Source: an uncultured Oligoflexia bacterium
GTDB taxonomy: Bacteria > Bdellovibrionota > Bacteriovoracia > Bacteriovoracales > Bacteriovoracaceae
Direction: 5' to 3'
Assembly (NCBI GenBank): GCA_950061135.1
Contig: CATLVU010000006.1
Location: forward strand, 1-46,621
DNA length: 46,621 bases
A program made the translations under genes and the position numbers. The notes under the pieces are model-generated. The model was not told the origin of the DNA. It ran no database searches and was given only the letters and a program-made list of their open reading frames with translations. Positions 15,632-24,190 of the stretch are shown piece by piece. How positions within the stretch are numbered: position 1 is the stretch's first letter; each line of letters starts with the position of its first letter.

Positions 15632-16267
15632 ATGCTAAACCAAACAACAGAGCCACAAGAAATTTTTTCAGTCCTAAAAGGAGTTCTTCGTTTAGAGGAT
15701 GCATTTACGATGTGGCAACGAGATAGTAATCACGATCTATTAGTTGAGGTGAGTGCTACTATAATAAGTATGGAGCTTAAAGAAAACAAAGCAATTTTCA
15801 AGCTTAGTGAACAAGCACAAATAGATAGTAATTTTCCTTTATACTTTGCTGTTAAAAACAGACAGATAGTATTTAAGTTAGAATCGGTTTCCGTTAAGGA
15901 AGGAATTATTGAATGCACATTACCTGAATCTTTAAAGTATAGAGAAAGGCGTAAACATAAGAGAACTAAAATTCGAAGAAATGTTATCAAGGAAATGGAG
16001 TTGATCTTTAGTGTTAAAGATGTAGGGAATCAAGAAAAAATAATTTCGAGACTCGTTGACTTCTCTGAGGGAGGGGCCTGCTTTGTAGTTTCCAAAGAGA
16101 CCTTAAAACGTATTGATCTGACTAAATTGATTATGATCCGTTCTTTGGCCAGCGATATTGACTTAAATGCTGATAAAGCCCTTGTTGTTAATACAAGACG
16201 GTTTAAAGGAATGACTATAGGCCATGAGGAGCTATATTCCGTTGGAATAATGTTTGTTTATTCGTGA
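15632..16267 (+). CDS. PilZ-domain protein, putative cyclic-di-GMP receptor
   Basis: A 211-aa cytoplasmic protein. Residues about 105-200 form a PilZ domain: the arginine-rich motif RERRKHKRTKIRR followed about 30 residues later by DFSEGG (the (D/N)xSxxG motif), the two elements that bind cyclic di-GMP. The N-terminal half is probably a YcgR-like beta domain (FALKN-type strands are visible as YFAVKNRQIVFKLESV). Cyclic di-GMP control of motility or predation fits the nearby gliding cluster, but no operon link exists. It overlaps the MscS gene by 10 nt at the stops. Confidence 0.85.
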   Translation: MLNQTTEPQEIFSVLKGVLRLEDAFTMWQRDSNHDLLVEVSATIISMELKENKAIFKLSEQAQIDSNFPLYFAVKNRQIVFKLESVSVKEGIIECTLPESLKYRERRKHKRTKIRRNVIKEMELIFSVKDVGNQEKIISRLVDFSEGGACFVVSKETLKRIDLTKLIMIRSLASDIDLNADKALVVNTRRFKGMTIGHEELYSVGIMFVYS

Positions 16268-17094
16268 ACCCTTTTAAGGTATTGATGAATAATTTCCTGC
16301 TCTACTACGCCTTTGGATCTTGCTGGAACAGAAACTCTAACAATTAAATTTAATTTCTCAGGATCAACCATTTGAATATTAATTCTAGGTTCAATCCAAG
16401 GCACATCAACCTGCTGAGTACGAGCAAGCTTAGTAAAGTACTCATTCGCTTTTTCAATATACTTCTCACAGGTTTCAAGAGCGACAGATTTTAGTATATC
16501 TTTTTTCTTTTTCCATTTTTCGTCATTATGAACGGGTACAATAAAAGAATGAAGTGCATAGTCGTCTGTTTCGCCAGAAGACCTAGTTTCATTATAAATA
16601 CTTTCAGAGATAAATTTACTATTTGGTATGCTAACCATTCGGCCAGTATATTGATGAGTTCTATTCTTAGGGCCGACCTCTAAGATTCGAGTTGCCATTA
16701 AACCAATATCAATGACATCTCCACGAAGACCATCAATTTCAATTCTGTCACCGACAGTGAAAGGATGAGAGAATGTTCTATAAAAACTTCCCCAGAAGCA
16801 CATTAGTACCTCTTTTAGAGCTATTGACAGTGCCGCTGCAAAAGCAGCAATTGAAAGGGCTGCAGAGTAGAGTTCTTGAGACCATATTAAAATAGCAGTA
16901 AGTATAATGATGACAGCTGTGGCCATTCTTAAATTTGAATGGGCCCTGCGTTTACTATCATTGGACATTCTTGATCGAATCACTATTTTCTTGATTAGAA
17001 AATAAATAGAAGTGAAGAATATTATCAATGCTAAAATTAAATAAAAGTCTCTATGAGCAATTTTTTCAAGCCATTCCATGGCGTTATTATACAA
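16258..17094 (-). CDS. MscS-family mechanosensitive ion channel
   Basis: A 278-aa small-conductance channel protein releasing solutes on hypo-osmotic shock. Three membrane segments occupy roughly residues 14-100, ending in the pore helix AALSIAAFAAALSIALKEVL. The beta domain begins at HPFTVGDRIEIDGLRGDVIDIGLMATRIL, the family's most conserved stretch (HPFTVGDRIEI seen at about 116-126). The C-terminal domain is short. It lies 20 nt downstream of the FHA/AgmX gene on the same strand and may be the last gene of that transcript. Confidence 0.9.
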   Translation of the reverse strand: MYNNAMEWLEKIAHRDFYLILALIIFFTSIYFLIKKIVIRSRMSNDSKRRAHSNLRMATAVIIILTAILIWSQELYSAALSIAAFAAALSIALKEVLMCFWGSFYRTFSHPFTVGDRIEIDGLRGDVIDIGLMATRILEVGPKNRTHQYTGRMVSIPNSKFISESIYNETRSSGETDDYALHSFIVPVHNDEKWKKKKDILKSVALETCEKYIEKANEYFTKLARTQQVDVPWIEPRINIQMVDPEKLNLIVRVSVPARSKGVVEQEIIHQYLKRVHE

Positions 17095-17114
17095 TTTATA
17101 TTCTTCAAATGCTA

Positions 17115-18833
17115 TTAAGAGTTTCCTTGTTCAGCAAAAAAATTGAGAGGTTGTCTAACAGCAACCCTTCCGCCTCCTTTGGGTTTTGGAAAACTTATAA
17201 TAGATAAAACTTTTCTCATACAGTTTATACCTTTCTTGGAGAAACGTGAGTCCTTTGCTAAAATATTAATCTTGCCAACTTTACCAATCTTATCTATTTC
17301 GAAATCTAAATTCACGACACCCTTGATATCGTCTGCGTTAAAAGTTAATTCTTGTTGATAGCAATGTCTAAACTGAGGAAGATATTGTTCTAGAATTTTG
17401 CGCAGTAATTCTGGGTCCATTGAACCTAAAACAACAGTCTTTGTTTGAACATAAGCAGTATCTCTTGGTCCCTTATTTGCGAGGCCTTTTACACCAAAAC
17501 TTTGTTCACTTCCAATAGAGTCCAGTCCTTGTTTACCTACCTGTATACTTGAATGAGCACTTGTAATATCAGTTGATGCGATTTGAGATGAATTAACCTG
17601 TGCAATGGAACTCGGAGATCTTTTAACAGAAACTTTTTTAATATTAACAGAGGATAAATTACTAGATAACTTCATTAATTGTTTCTTAGGAGCAGGCGTT
17701 GGTTTTTTTGTAACCTTTATGTTTTTAGGAGTACTTTTTTTCTTCGCACCTTTTTTAAGATGTGCAATCTTTTTAGATTTCTCAACCTTTTTGTGCCCTG
17801 TTTTTTTATCCTTGTTTTGCTCTTTCGAGGTGAGCTTTGTATCTTGTTTTTCAGTTACAATAGGTTTTTTGTATATTATCGCTAGCTTCTTAGGTTCTTT
17901 TTCTTGAGTTATATCAACTAATAGCAGAGTCAAAAAAATTGAGAAAAAAACTGCAACCTGCGTTGTCGATTTTTTTAAAAAATCTTTCTGTCTCATCCAT
18001 AACGAAATATTTTGAAATTGATGGTTTTGCTGTATTCTATCAATGTGAATTCTACAGATACCTGCTTGTAGAATCATGCTGGAGTCGTTGCTTGCTTCTT
18101 GTATTAATGAAACTTCTTCATTCGGGATATAGGAAAACTTATTGTTATTATATTCAATAACGTTAAGTGATTTTGATTGTAAGGACTCTAAAAGTAGATG
18201 ATTCTTTCTTTGTTTATTTGAAAAACAAATAACTTGATCATTAGCAGGTATATAATGCTGATCAAGTATGATTTGATTAATTGAAATTGTGACTCTTATA
18301 AGTTCTTGATAGTCTTCCTTTGCTATTTCAAATGCTTCTTCAAATTCAGGTGTTTCAATATACTCAAGGTCGTTAGATGTTAGATTTACATTGTTCAAAT
18401 AAGAAATATTGTCATCATTAAAATTTATCGCGCAGTACTCATCATCGATTAGGCTCAGTCCTTCTGTATCTTTCGGAGGTAAAATAATTTTTTCCTGAAA
18501 AACGGAACTAAGAGTAGGAGTACAATCTTTTTCAAAATCAAAGCTTAAAGGAGACTCTTCTATCTCAAGGGTAGTTTGTCCGATGGAAATTCGATCACCT
18601 ACTAAAAGATCTGTTAATTTATGAATTTTAATACCATTTACAAAAACACCATTTTTACTATTTAAATCTTGAATAGAAAAAGTGTTATTTTCACTGTTAT
18701 AAAATAGAACACAATGTACAGGAGATATATATTGGTCATTGATTTGCATATTAACAGACTGTGTATTTCCAATAACGATTCTTTCCAAATTAATGGGTTT
18801 TGATTCATTATTAAAACTTAATTGGAAGTTCAT
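17115..18833 (-). CDS. FHA-TM-AgmX/TonB-like gliding protein (GltG/GltJ-type)
   Basis: A 572-aa inner-membrane protein. Residues 18-90 are an FHA phosphothreonine-binding domain (SPVH at 37-40, NSKNGVFVNG at 58-67) in the cytoplasm; one membrane helix lies at about 291-307; a Lys/Pro-rich periplasmic spacer follows (about 318-400); and the last 100 residues are an AgmX/PglI-type TonB-like domain (LPQFRHCYQQEL, GVVNLDFEI, FPKPKGGGRVAV). The same order is known for Myxococcus GltG (PglI), which couples the motor to periplasmic partners. It is the last gene of the cluster, overlapping the TPR lipoprotein gene by 4 nt. The exact orthologue (GltG or GltJ) is not certain. Confidence 0.85.
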   Translation of the reverse strand: MNFQLSFNNESKPINLERIVIGNTQSVNMQINDQYISPVHCVLFYNSENNTFSIQDLNSKNGVFVNGIKIHKLTDLLVGDRISIGQTTLEIEESPLSFDFEKDCTPTLSSVFQEKIILPPKDTEGLSLIDDEYCAINFNDDNISYLNNVNLTSNDLEYIETPEFEEAFEIAKEDYQELIRVTISINQIILDQHYIPANDQVICFSNKQRKNHLLLESLQSKSLNVIEYNNNKFSYIPNEEVSLIQEASNDSSMILQAGICRIHIDRIQQNHQFQNISLWMRQKDFLKKSTTQVAVFFSIFLTLLLVDITQEKEPKKLAIIYKKPIVTEKQDTKLTSKEQNKDKKTGHKKVEKSKKIAHLKKGAKKKSTPKNIKVTKKPTPAPKKQLMKLSSNLSSVNIKKVSVKRSPSSIAQVNSSQIASTDITSAHSSIQVGKQGLDSIGSEQSFGVKGLANKGPRDTAYVQTKTVVLGSMDPELLRKILEQYLPQFRHCYQQELTFNADDIKGVVNLDFEIDKIGKVGKINILAKDSRFSKKGINCMRKVLSIISFPKPKGGGRVAVRQPLNFFAEQGNS

Positions 18834-19522
18834 CTGGACTCCTTCAAGTTTGCTATAACCTGATTAGTATTTTTACTTTGCTTCTTAATTTGCTCAATAT
18901 GCTTTGTGACTCCATGGCTTATCGCTAATTCTTTTGGATATTTATTGAAGATTTTTAAGGCTTCTTGAGGTTTATTATTTTTAAGTAGGGCAAAACCATA
19001 TTGTTTCGTTATGGCCAAGTCCTGAGGGTGCTTTAAATGCAATATGGATAAAATAGCATCTGCCCGTTTATAAAAACCTATATCAAGATAAAGAAGAGCT
19101 AAGTTATATTTTGGTGTGATCGAATGCTTGTTAAGAGAAGTTGATCGCTTTAGAAAATATAAAGCATGCTCTTTTTTGTTTAGTTGATAAAAAAGAATAC
19201 CTTGATTATTAAAAATTATTGATTTTTCAATATTGTTCTTAGCAAGCCCGAGAGCTAGTTTAAAGTTAAAGAGGGCTTTGGAAAATTCTCTTTTTTGTAT
19301 TTGCTCATTTGCTATGGAATTCCAATATAAGAAATTATTTTTATGTTTGTTTAAGTCTTCCTTCTTAAACATTTTTATTACTTTTAAACGGTTTGTTGAA
19401 TAACCTGCTAAGGATTCATTATGAAAAGAATCATGAAGTTGTTTATCATAAGTTATCCTTTTATTGCTCATGGAAGAGCATGAATAAAGAAAAATAAGGC
19501 ATAAAAGCTGTATTATTCTCAT
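18830..19522 (-). CDS. TPR lipoprotein (GltE/AglT-type)
   Basis: A 230-aa lipoprotein with signal peptide ending IFLYSC (Cys15). Residues about 65-200 contain tetratricopeptide repeats, recognisable in FSKALFNFKLALGLAKN, ALYFLKRSTSLNKHSITPKYNLALLYLDIGFYKRADAIL and QEALKIFNKYP. Its place directly between the large TPR protein and the FHA-AgmX gene matches the gene order around aglT (gltE) in myxobacteria, so an envelope scaffold role is inferred. ATGA overlaps link it to both neighbours. Confidence 0.82.
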   Translation of the reverse strand: MRIIQLLCLIFLYSCSSMSNKRITYDKQLHDSFHNESLAGYSTNRLKVIKMFKKEDLNKHKNNFLYWNSIANEQIQKREFSKALFNFKLALGLAKNNIEKSIIFNNQGILFYQLNKKEHALYFLKRSTSLNKHSITPKYNLALLYLDIGFYKRADAILSILHLKHPQDLAITKQYGFALLKNNKPQEALKIFNKYPKELAISHGVTKHIEQIKKQSKNTNQVIANLKESR

Positions 19523-22278
19523 AAGCTAAACCTTTTGGACTTTAAGAAGTCATATGTATACATATGAAAAGTATTTTTTGTATCGTCGCTTGGTATAATG
19601 ATTTCATTTTGGCTCAACAATTGTGATAATTCATTTTGATAAAGTTTTGAGTTATGCATAAAACCTTGTGAGATATTGCTTAATTGAGCGATAAGTTGAC
19701 CTTGCAAGTCTGTATCTTGGATTTTAAAACTTTGGTAATTTTCAAATTCTTTTGTAACTTTTTGAAGAAAGCTAATATATTCCTTGAGAGTTAGGAAAGT
19801 TATATAGGGATTTTCTGTTTTTAAAAGAGACTTATTACTTGAAGACTGTAGCTCAACACCTTTTAAGCGTTCTTGTAGTTTTTGCATAAAAAGATCAAGA
19901 TCTGTAATATCTGAAATATTAATTTTGTTTTTCAGAAATACTTGATTATTCTTTTTGTATAAATTGAGTTGTGTTAATTGTAGTTTTAAGCTCTTTGCTT
20001 CGTCTTTTGAGTAGAGTGATAATAATCTTAGTGCTTTGTCATAATCCTGGCCGTTGAAATAATTTCTCCACAAGATATTTGTCAGCCATTGTGATGTAGG
20101 AAAAGAAGCATTTTTTAGATAGTAGTGTTGGTTCTTTTCTAGAAGTTGTATAAATTGATTATAATGATTGAACGTAAAAAGATGTTCAGCAATATTATTA
20201 AGCTCTTGGTTGTGGTCTAAAATACAGTGCTTGTATTTTTTTTGTAAATATAAAGTTTTATCAATAAAGTCATTAGCAAGAGTTGCATTAACTAAGTTTT
20301 TAAAAGTAGAGATATTATTCTTTTTTTGACCACAAAACTTAGATAGTATAAACAAACTATACTTTTCAGAAAATAAAAAGCGCTGTTTGTATGATGTCTC
20401 AATAGCTATATTCTCAATAATATTTCTTTTTTTACTTTTTTCTGCAGACGCTAGAAGATCGAATGATTTATTAAGCCACTTTAAAGTTTCATTATGATCA
20501 TTGCTCTTGTAAAAACTAATCGCTGCCAAGAAAGCTGATTCTGCTCTGACAGAATCAGGGTAATTTTCTTTAAAATAAATCGATTGATAGCCTGTTATTG
20601 CCTTGTCATATTTTTTATCTTTCTCATATCTGTCGTAAATTTCAAATAAAAAGCTCGCGAGTATGGTTTCAACTTTCTTTATGAAATCTTGTTTGAAATC
20701 TAAAGGGATTGTTCTGGAGTTTGCAATATACAGTGACAGATTTGCTGTGTCCTTTTCTTTGATTAGATGTTGTAAAAGGTTTTTGTATAAATCTTGTTGT
20801 GTTTTTTTTAGGGTCGGATAATTGCCTATGAAGCTTTTTAAAGTGGCAAAAGATTCTTCATAGCGGTCTTGATCTACTTGGAGAGTGAAAAGGCGAGGGT
20901 AGATTTTTTGTGCATTATTTGATTTGGGCCAGAAAAACAGATGTTTGGTATAGATATAGTCTAGTTCTTTTTGTGATTCGATACTAGAGAGTGAAGCTTT
21001 TTCTAAAGAAGAGTAAATTGCAACAAAAGTTTTCTTTAGACGATTAAATTTATTTGCATCATTTTTTTCAATTATTTTTTTATAGCTTTGATATGCAAGA
21101 AGGTCTTCACCTACTGAATAATAAGTCTCGCCTATGAGAAATTGGTAGTGATTGAATTTATTCTTTTCAAGATAATTAAGTAAATTAAATAACTTGATTG
21201 TATTTTTTAAAACAGGCCTAGAATATGAACCGGTTATAGAGTCATATTGCTTTTTTAATAAGATTTGATTATCTTGCACTGTCTTTAGAACAATATGAAC
21301 TATTTCATCTTTAGCAGAATCTTGTAGTTTATATTGCTTGAAAGATATTGCCTGTTCTATAAATAGATTATCTTTTTTGTATTGTTGATACATCCCAAGC
21401 AGGAATAGTTTATACTCAATTGTTTGAGTCTCATCTTGTGATTCCTTGATGATACTTAGTAGGATTTCATGAGCATTTTTATAAAAGCCTTTTTTAGATG
21501 ATTTTTTAGCAAGATCAAATAAATGATTTAGTATCTCGGGGGAGTTTTGTTTTATAAAACTCACGCCTCGATTAATTTCTTTGGAAAAAACATAGAAAGT
21601 TGTTAAAGCTTTTATCGCCTGTTCTGAAACGTCAATATACTTAGGCTTTAGACTCAATACAAAAGCGTCCTCCATTAATTGTATCGCCTTGTGAAACTTT
21701 TTTGCCTTAAATAAGCACCATGCATAATTTAGTAGGTTTTTTGTATACCAATCATCTTCTTGGTTTTTAATTATTCTTTGATACTTTGCAATCGCATTAT
21801 TATATTTTTTATTATTGTAAAAATACTCAGCTAATGATGTATTGGCTTGATATCGAAGTTGTGAGTTTTTACGAGAATATTTAATCGCCATATTCAAATA
21901 ACGATATTCGAGCTTACTTTCAGGTTTGTAATCTCTCGCATTTAAAGCAAGGGTATAATAGACTTGGCCTATATCTCTATGTTTAGTGAATCTTTTGATA
22001 ATAGACTTTCCAAAGTGTAAGCTTTCCAAATAAAGTTTCTGGGTTTTTTTAAAGCTTTTTTGATTAGGGTTATTTATAAATATCTTATTTTCTTGAGTAT
22101 GAACTATTTTCAGCTTTTCAGCTAAAAGCTCAAGCTTTCTGTGCATGATTCTAAAACCTGGGTTTTTTATCCTTGCAATTGTCGTAAGCTCAGCGGAAAT
22201 AAGTCGCTCTATTTCAGTTTCTTGGGCAGCGTATAGAGAAAAACTCATGAATAAGTAAATAATGAATACAATCTTCAT
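19519..22278 (-). CDS. Large periplasmic TPR protein (GltD/AgmU-type)
   Basis: A 919-aa exported protein. The signal peptide MKIVFIIYLFMSFSLYAA precedes an almost wholly helical chain with many tetratricopeptide-like units (for example NNAIAKYQRIIKNQEDDWYT, KAITGYQSIYFKENYPDSVR, YDKALRLLSLYSKDEAK). It resembles the large periplasmic TPR component of the gliding complex, AgmU/GltD, in length, location and neighbours, although sequence identity cannot be judged here. It starts 2 nt after the second TolR gene and overlaps the next gene by 4 nt. Confidence 0.75.
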   Translation of the reverse strand: MKIVFIIYLFMSFSLYAAQETEIERLISAELTTIARIKNPGFRIMHRKLELLAEKLKIVHTQENKIFINNPNQKSFKKTQKLYLESLHFGKSIIKRFTKHRDIGQVYYTLALNARDYKPESKLEYRYLNMAIKYSRKNSQLRYQANTSLAEYFYNNKKYNNAIAKYQRIIKNQEDDWYTKNLLNYAWCLFKAKKFHKAIQLMEDAFVLSLKPKYIDVSEQAIKALTTFYVFSKEINRGVSFIKQNSPEILNHLFDLAKKSSKKGFYKNAHEILLSIIKESQDETQTIEYKLFLLGMYQQYKKDNLFIEQAISFKQYKLQDSAKDEIVHIVLKTVQDNQILLKKQYDSITGSYSRPVLKNTIKLFNLLNYLEKNKFNHYQFLIGETYYSVGEDLLAYQSYKKIIEKNDANKFNRLKKTFVAIYSSLEKASLSSIESQKELDYIYTKHLFFWPKSNNAQKIYPRLFTLQVDQDRYEESFATLKSFIGNYPTLKKTQQDLYKNLLQHLIKEKDTANLSLYIANSRTIPLDFKQDFIKKVETILASFLFEIYDRYEKDKKYDKAITGYQSIYFKENYPDSVRAESAFLAAISFYKSNDHNETLKWLNKSFDLLASAEKSKKRNIIENIAIETSYKQRFLFSEKYSLFILSKFCGQKKNNISTFKNLVNATLANDFIDKTLYLQKKYKHCILDHNQELNNIAEHLFTFNHYNQFIQLLEKNQHYYLKNASFPTSQWLTNILWRNYFNGQDYDKALRLLSLYSKDEAKSLKLQLTQLNLYKKNNQVFLKNKINISDITDLDLFMQKLQERLKGVELQSSSNKSLLKTENPYITFLTLKEYISFLQKVTKEFENYQSFKIQDTDLQGQLIAQLSNISQGFMHNSKLYQNELSQLLSQNEIIIPSDDTKNTFHMYTYDFLKSKRFSL

Positions 22279-22280
22279 CT

Positions 22281-22727
22281 TTAGTAATTTCCCTTTACTA
22301 TAAATTTAAACTGAGAATAACCTACTTGTGAACTTGAGTTCATTACCTGCTGTATAATCGAGTAGGGTGTATCTTGGTCAAAAACAAGATTGATGACCTT
22401 CTTTGTGGGCTTCTGTTCTTCATCATTTTTTAAAATTTCCATGAGCTTCGTTTGAGTTGACCCTTGTGAAAAACTGCCTATCAGTTGATTGTCTACAAAG
22501 ACACTTTGGTTTTTGTCTATCTGAACAACGATATTTTGAGAGCCTAGCTTTCTTTGTTCTGAGTCTGGTAAAGTTAAGTTCTTAACTAAATCAAGCTTTA
22601 GGTCTGATGCATTATAACTCTTTAAAAGGAAAACCAGTAAGATTACAAGAACATCTAGGAGGGATGTGATATCTAACTCTGAGTTTTCTTTTGCATATCT
22701 TTTTTTGTTAAAAAACATTCTTTTCAT
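22281..22727 (-). CDS. ExbD/TolR-family proton-channel subunit (second copy)
   Basis: A 148-aa protein with a single membrane helix (about 19-38) holding the essential acidic residue Asp25 in LDITSLLDVLVILLVFLL, and a periplasmic TolR domain ending VMNSSSQVGYSQFKFIVKG. With the TolQ-like protein it would conduct protons and transmit force. Two different TolR proteins beside one TolQ is the arrangement of the Myxococcus AglRQS motor. It begins 1 nt after the first TolR stop. Confidence 0.9.
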   Translation of the reverse strand: MKRMFFNKKRYAKENSELDITSLLDVLVILLVFLLKSYNASDLKLDLVKNLTLPDSEQRKLGSQNIVVQIDKNQSVFVDNQLIGSFSQGSTQTKLMEILKNDEEQKPTKKVINLVFDQDTPYSIIQQVMNSSSQVGYSQFKFIVKGNY

Positions 22728-22728
22728 A

Positions 22729-23184
22729 TTACAGTTCCGTGTTGAAAATTACTTGCTCAAATAATGCTACCTTTCTTCCATTGATACTTTGCTCTTTTGT
22801 ATAGTCGATAACGTTAACTATTTTCTTGTAAGAAACATTTGTTGTCGGTTTCAAAATGGCAGATGTCTCTTTTGGATGTTTAGCTTTAATTTTTTGTAAG
22901 TCTGTTCGATACTCATTTAATTCTTGGTAGCTATATGACTTATAAAGCTTTGGGGTCATCCCTAGGAATATGGAAATGGCAGTTTTATTCATCTTTATAG
23001 TCAAGTTCAGTGGGTCTTTTTTATTATCGTTATTTGATAATGTACTTGTTATCGGCTTATCAGTTCCAATTTCGTACATATCAATAAACTGAGCTGACAT
23101 GAGTAAAAAGAATATAAAAATAAAGATCGCATCTAAAATTGGAATTAAATTTAATTTTGATGTTTTCTTTTTTATTTTTTTCAT
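22729..23184 (-). CDS. ExbD/TolR-family proton-channel subunit (first copy)
   Basis: A 151-aa protein; Asp18 in NLIPILDAIFIFIFFLLM is the predicted proton-carrying residue in the lone membrane helix. The periplasmic part has TolR-like strands (ILKPTTNVSYKKIVNVIDYTKE). It differs clearly from the second copy, so the pair is probably a heteromer. It follows the TolQ gene by 11 nt. Confidence 0.9.
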   Translation of the reverse strand: MKKIKKKTSKLNLIPILDAIFIFIFFLLMSAQFIDMYEIGTDKPITSTLSNNDNKKDPLNLTIKMNKTAISIFLGMTPKLYKSYSYQELNEYRTDLQKIKAKHPKETSAILKPTTNVSYKKIVNVIDYTKEQSINGRKVALFEQVIFNTEL

Positions 23185-23195
23185 TTTATTCCTTA

Positions 23196-23918
23196 TTAAG
23201 CTACGTCTTTAACTTTTTGGGGTTGCCTGCTAGAAAGTAAATCGACCAATTTAACTGAAAAATGCTCAAGATCGGCCACCATCTTTTCTGCTTTAGTTGT
23301 TAGTAGTGAGTGAATAACCATTATCGATATTGCACTGATTAACCCAAATGCAGTGGTATTCATTGCTTTAGATATACCAAGTGCTAAGAGTTCTGCTTTG
23401 GATGCAGGGTCAGCAGAGGCAACAGCAGCAAAAGATTGAATTAGCCCATAAATAGTTCCAAGAAGTCCTAAAAGGGTAGAGACATTGGCAATTAATGCTA
23501 GGTAATCTAGTCTTTTTTCAATATGTGGAATCGCTTCAAGCATACTAGCTTCAAGTGCATCTTTTATTTGTTCTTTTTCTTGGTTTGCTCTTTTAAGTCC
23601 TGACCTAAGTACTTGAGCTAACAAAGACTTGGAGGTACTGCATTCTTGAATAGCAGTGTTAACTTCATTTGTAAGAACGCATTTTTTTATATAAGACATT
23701 AAAGATGTTCCATCCATGTCAAACTTAAACAGACTTTTGATTCTTTCCAAAGAAACCACACATCCAGTAATCCAAATAAAAAGAATGATCCACATAAAAA
23801 CTCCTCCCTCATCCATAAAACGGGCCATTTCTTGTGTGATTGTTAAGTCTTGCTTGGGTGCAATGCTTTCAATCTTTTCTTGTGGTGAGTTTGTTGGTTC
23901 CATTTTAGTATTTTCCAT
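23196..23918 (-). CDS. MotA/TolQ/ExbB-family motor protein (AglR-type)
   Basis: A 240-aa inner-membrane subunit of a proton-driven motor. The first helix is at about residues 38-58 (GGVFMWIILFIWITGCVVSL), followed by a cytoplasmic loop and two further helices, LIANVSTLLGLLGTIYGLI and the one containing ALGISKAMNTTAFGL, the most conserved TolQ/ExbB motifs. In this operon it should form the motor core with the two TolR proteins, as AglR does in Myxococcus gliding. It could be a general TolQRA-like system, but no TolA, TolB or Pal gene is near. Confidence 0.92.
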   Translation of the reverse strand: MENTKMEPTNSPQEKIESIAPKQDLTITQEMARFMDEGGVFMWIILFIWITGCVVSLERIKSLFKFDMDGTSLMSYIKKCVLTNEVNTAIQECSTSKSLLAQVLRSGLKRANQEKEQIKDALEASMLEAIPHIEKRLDYLALIANVSTLLGLLGTIYGLIQSFAAVASADPASKAELLALGISKAMNTTAFGLISAISIMVIHSLLTTKAEKMVADLEHFSVKLVDLLSSRQPQKVKDVA

Positions 23919-23928
23919 GAGGCTCTCC

Positions 23929-24186
23929 TTATCTTAAAAACTTGATTTCTGTTATAATTTCTTTTTGGAAGTTTCTTTTTTGAAAAATATTACGTTCGAA
24001 AACTTTTCTACGACGTTGTTTTACACTTAGGTCACCGGGGGCGATTATATTCCCTTTGATTTGTAAATCTCCCAGATCAAATTTTTCATACTCTTTGTAC
24101 TTGTAGATAATTTTTTCTTTACTGAATGCTGCTTTCGCTCCAAAAATTAATGTGGAGAAAATCCAAATGATAATTGCAAATCTCAT
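23929..24186 (-). CDS. Small secreted protein of the gliding cluster
   Basis: An 85-aa protein from the ATG at 24186, chosen because AAAGG precedes it and MRFAIIIWIFSTLIFGAKAA is a good signal peptide; a longer ORF from 24246 would run through the previous gene. The mature part is basic and contains YEKFDLGDLQIKGNIIAPGD and RNFQKEI, features I associate loosely with small proteins of delta-proteobacterial gliding loci (perhaps GltF-like). It sits 4 nt after the TPR gene and 10 nt before the TolQ gene. Function inferred only from context. Confidence 0.68.
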   Translation of the reverse strand: MRFAIIIWIFSTLIFGAKAAFSKEKIIYKYKEYEKFDLGDLQIKGNIIAPGDLSVKQRRRKVFERNIFQKRNFQKEIITEIKFLR

Positions 24187-24190
24187 GACG

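Noticed and set aside
23196-23918. Tol-Pal cell-envelope system
   Set aside because: TolA, TolB and Pal genes are absent, while two different TolR genes and gliding-type partners are present.
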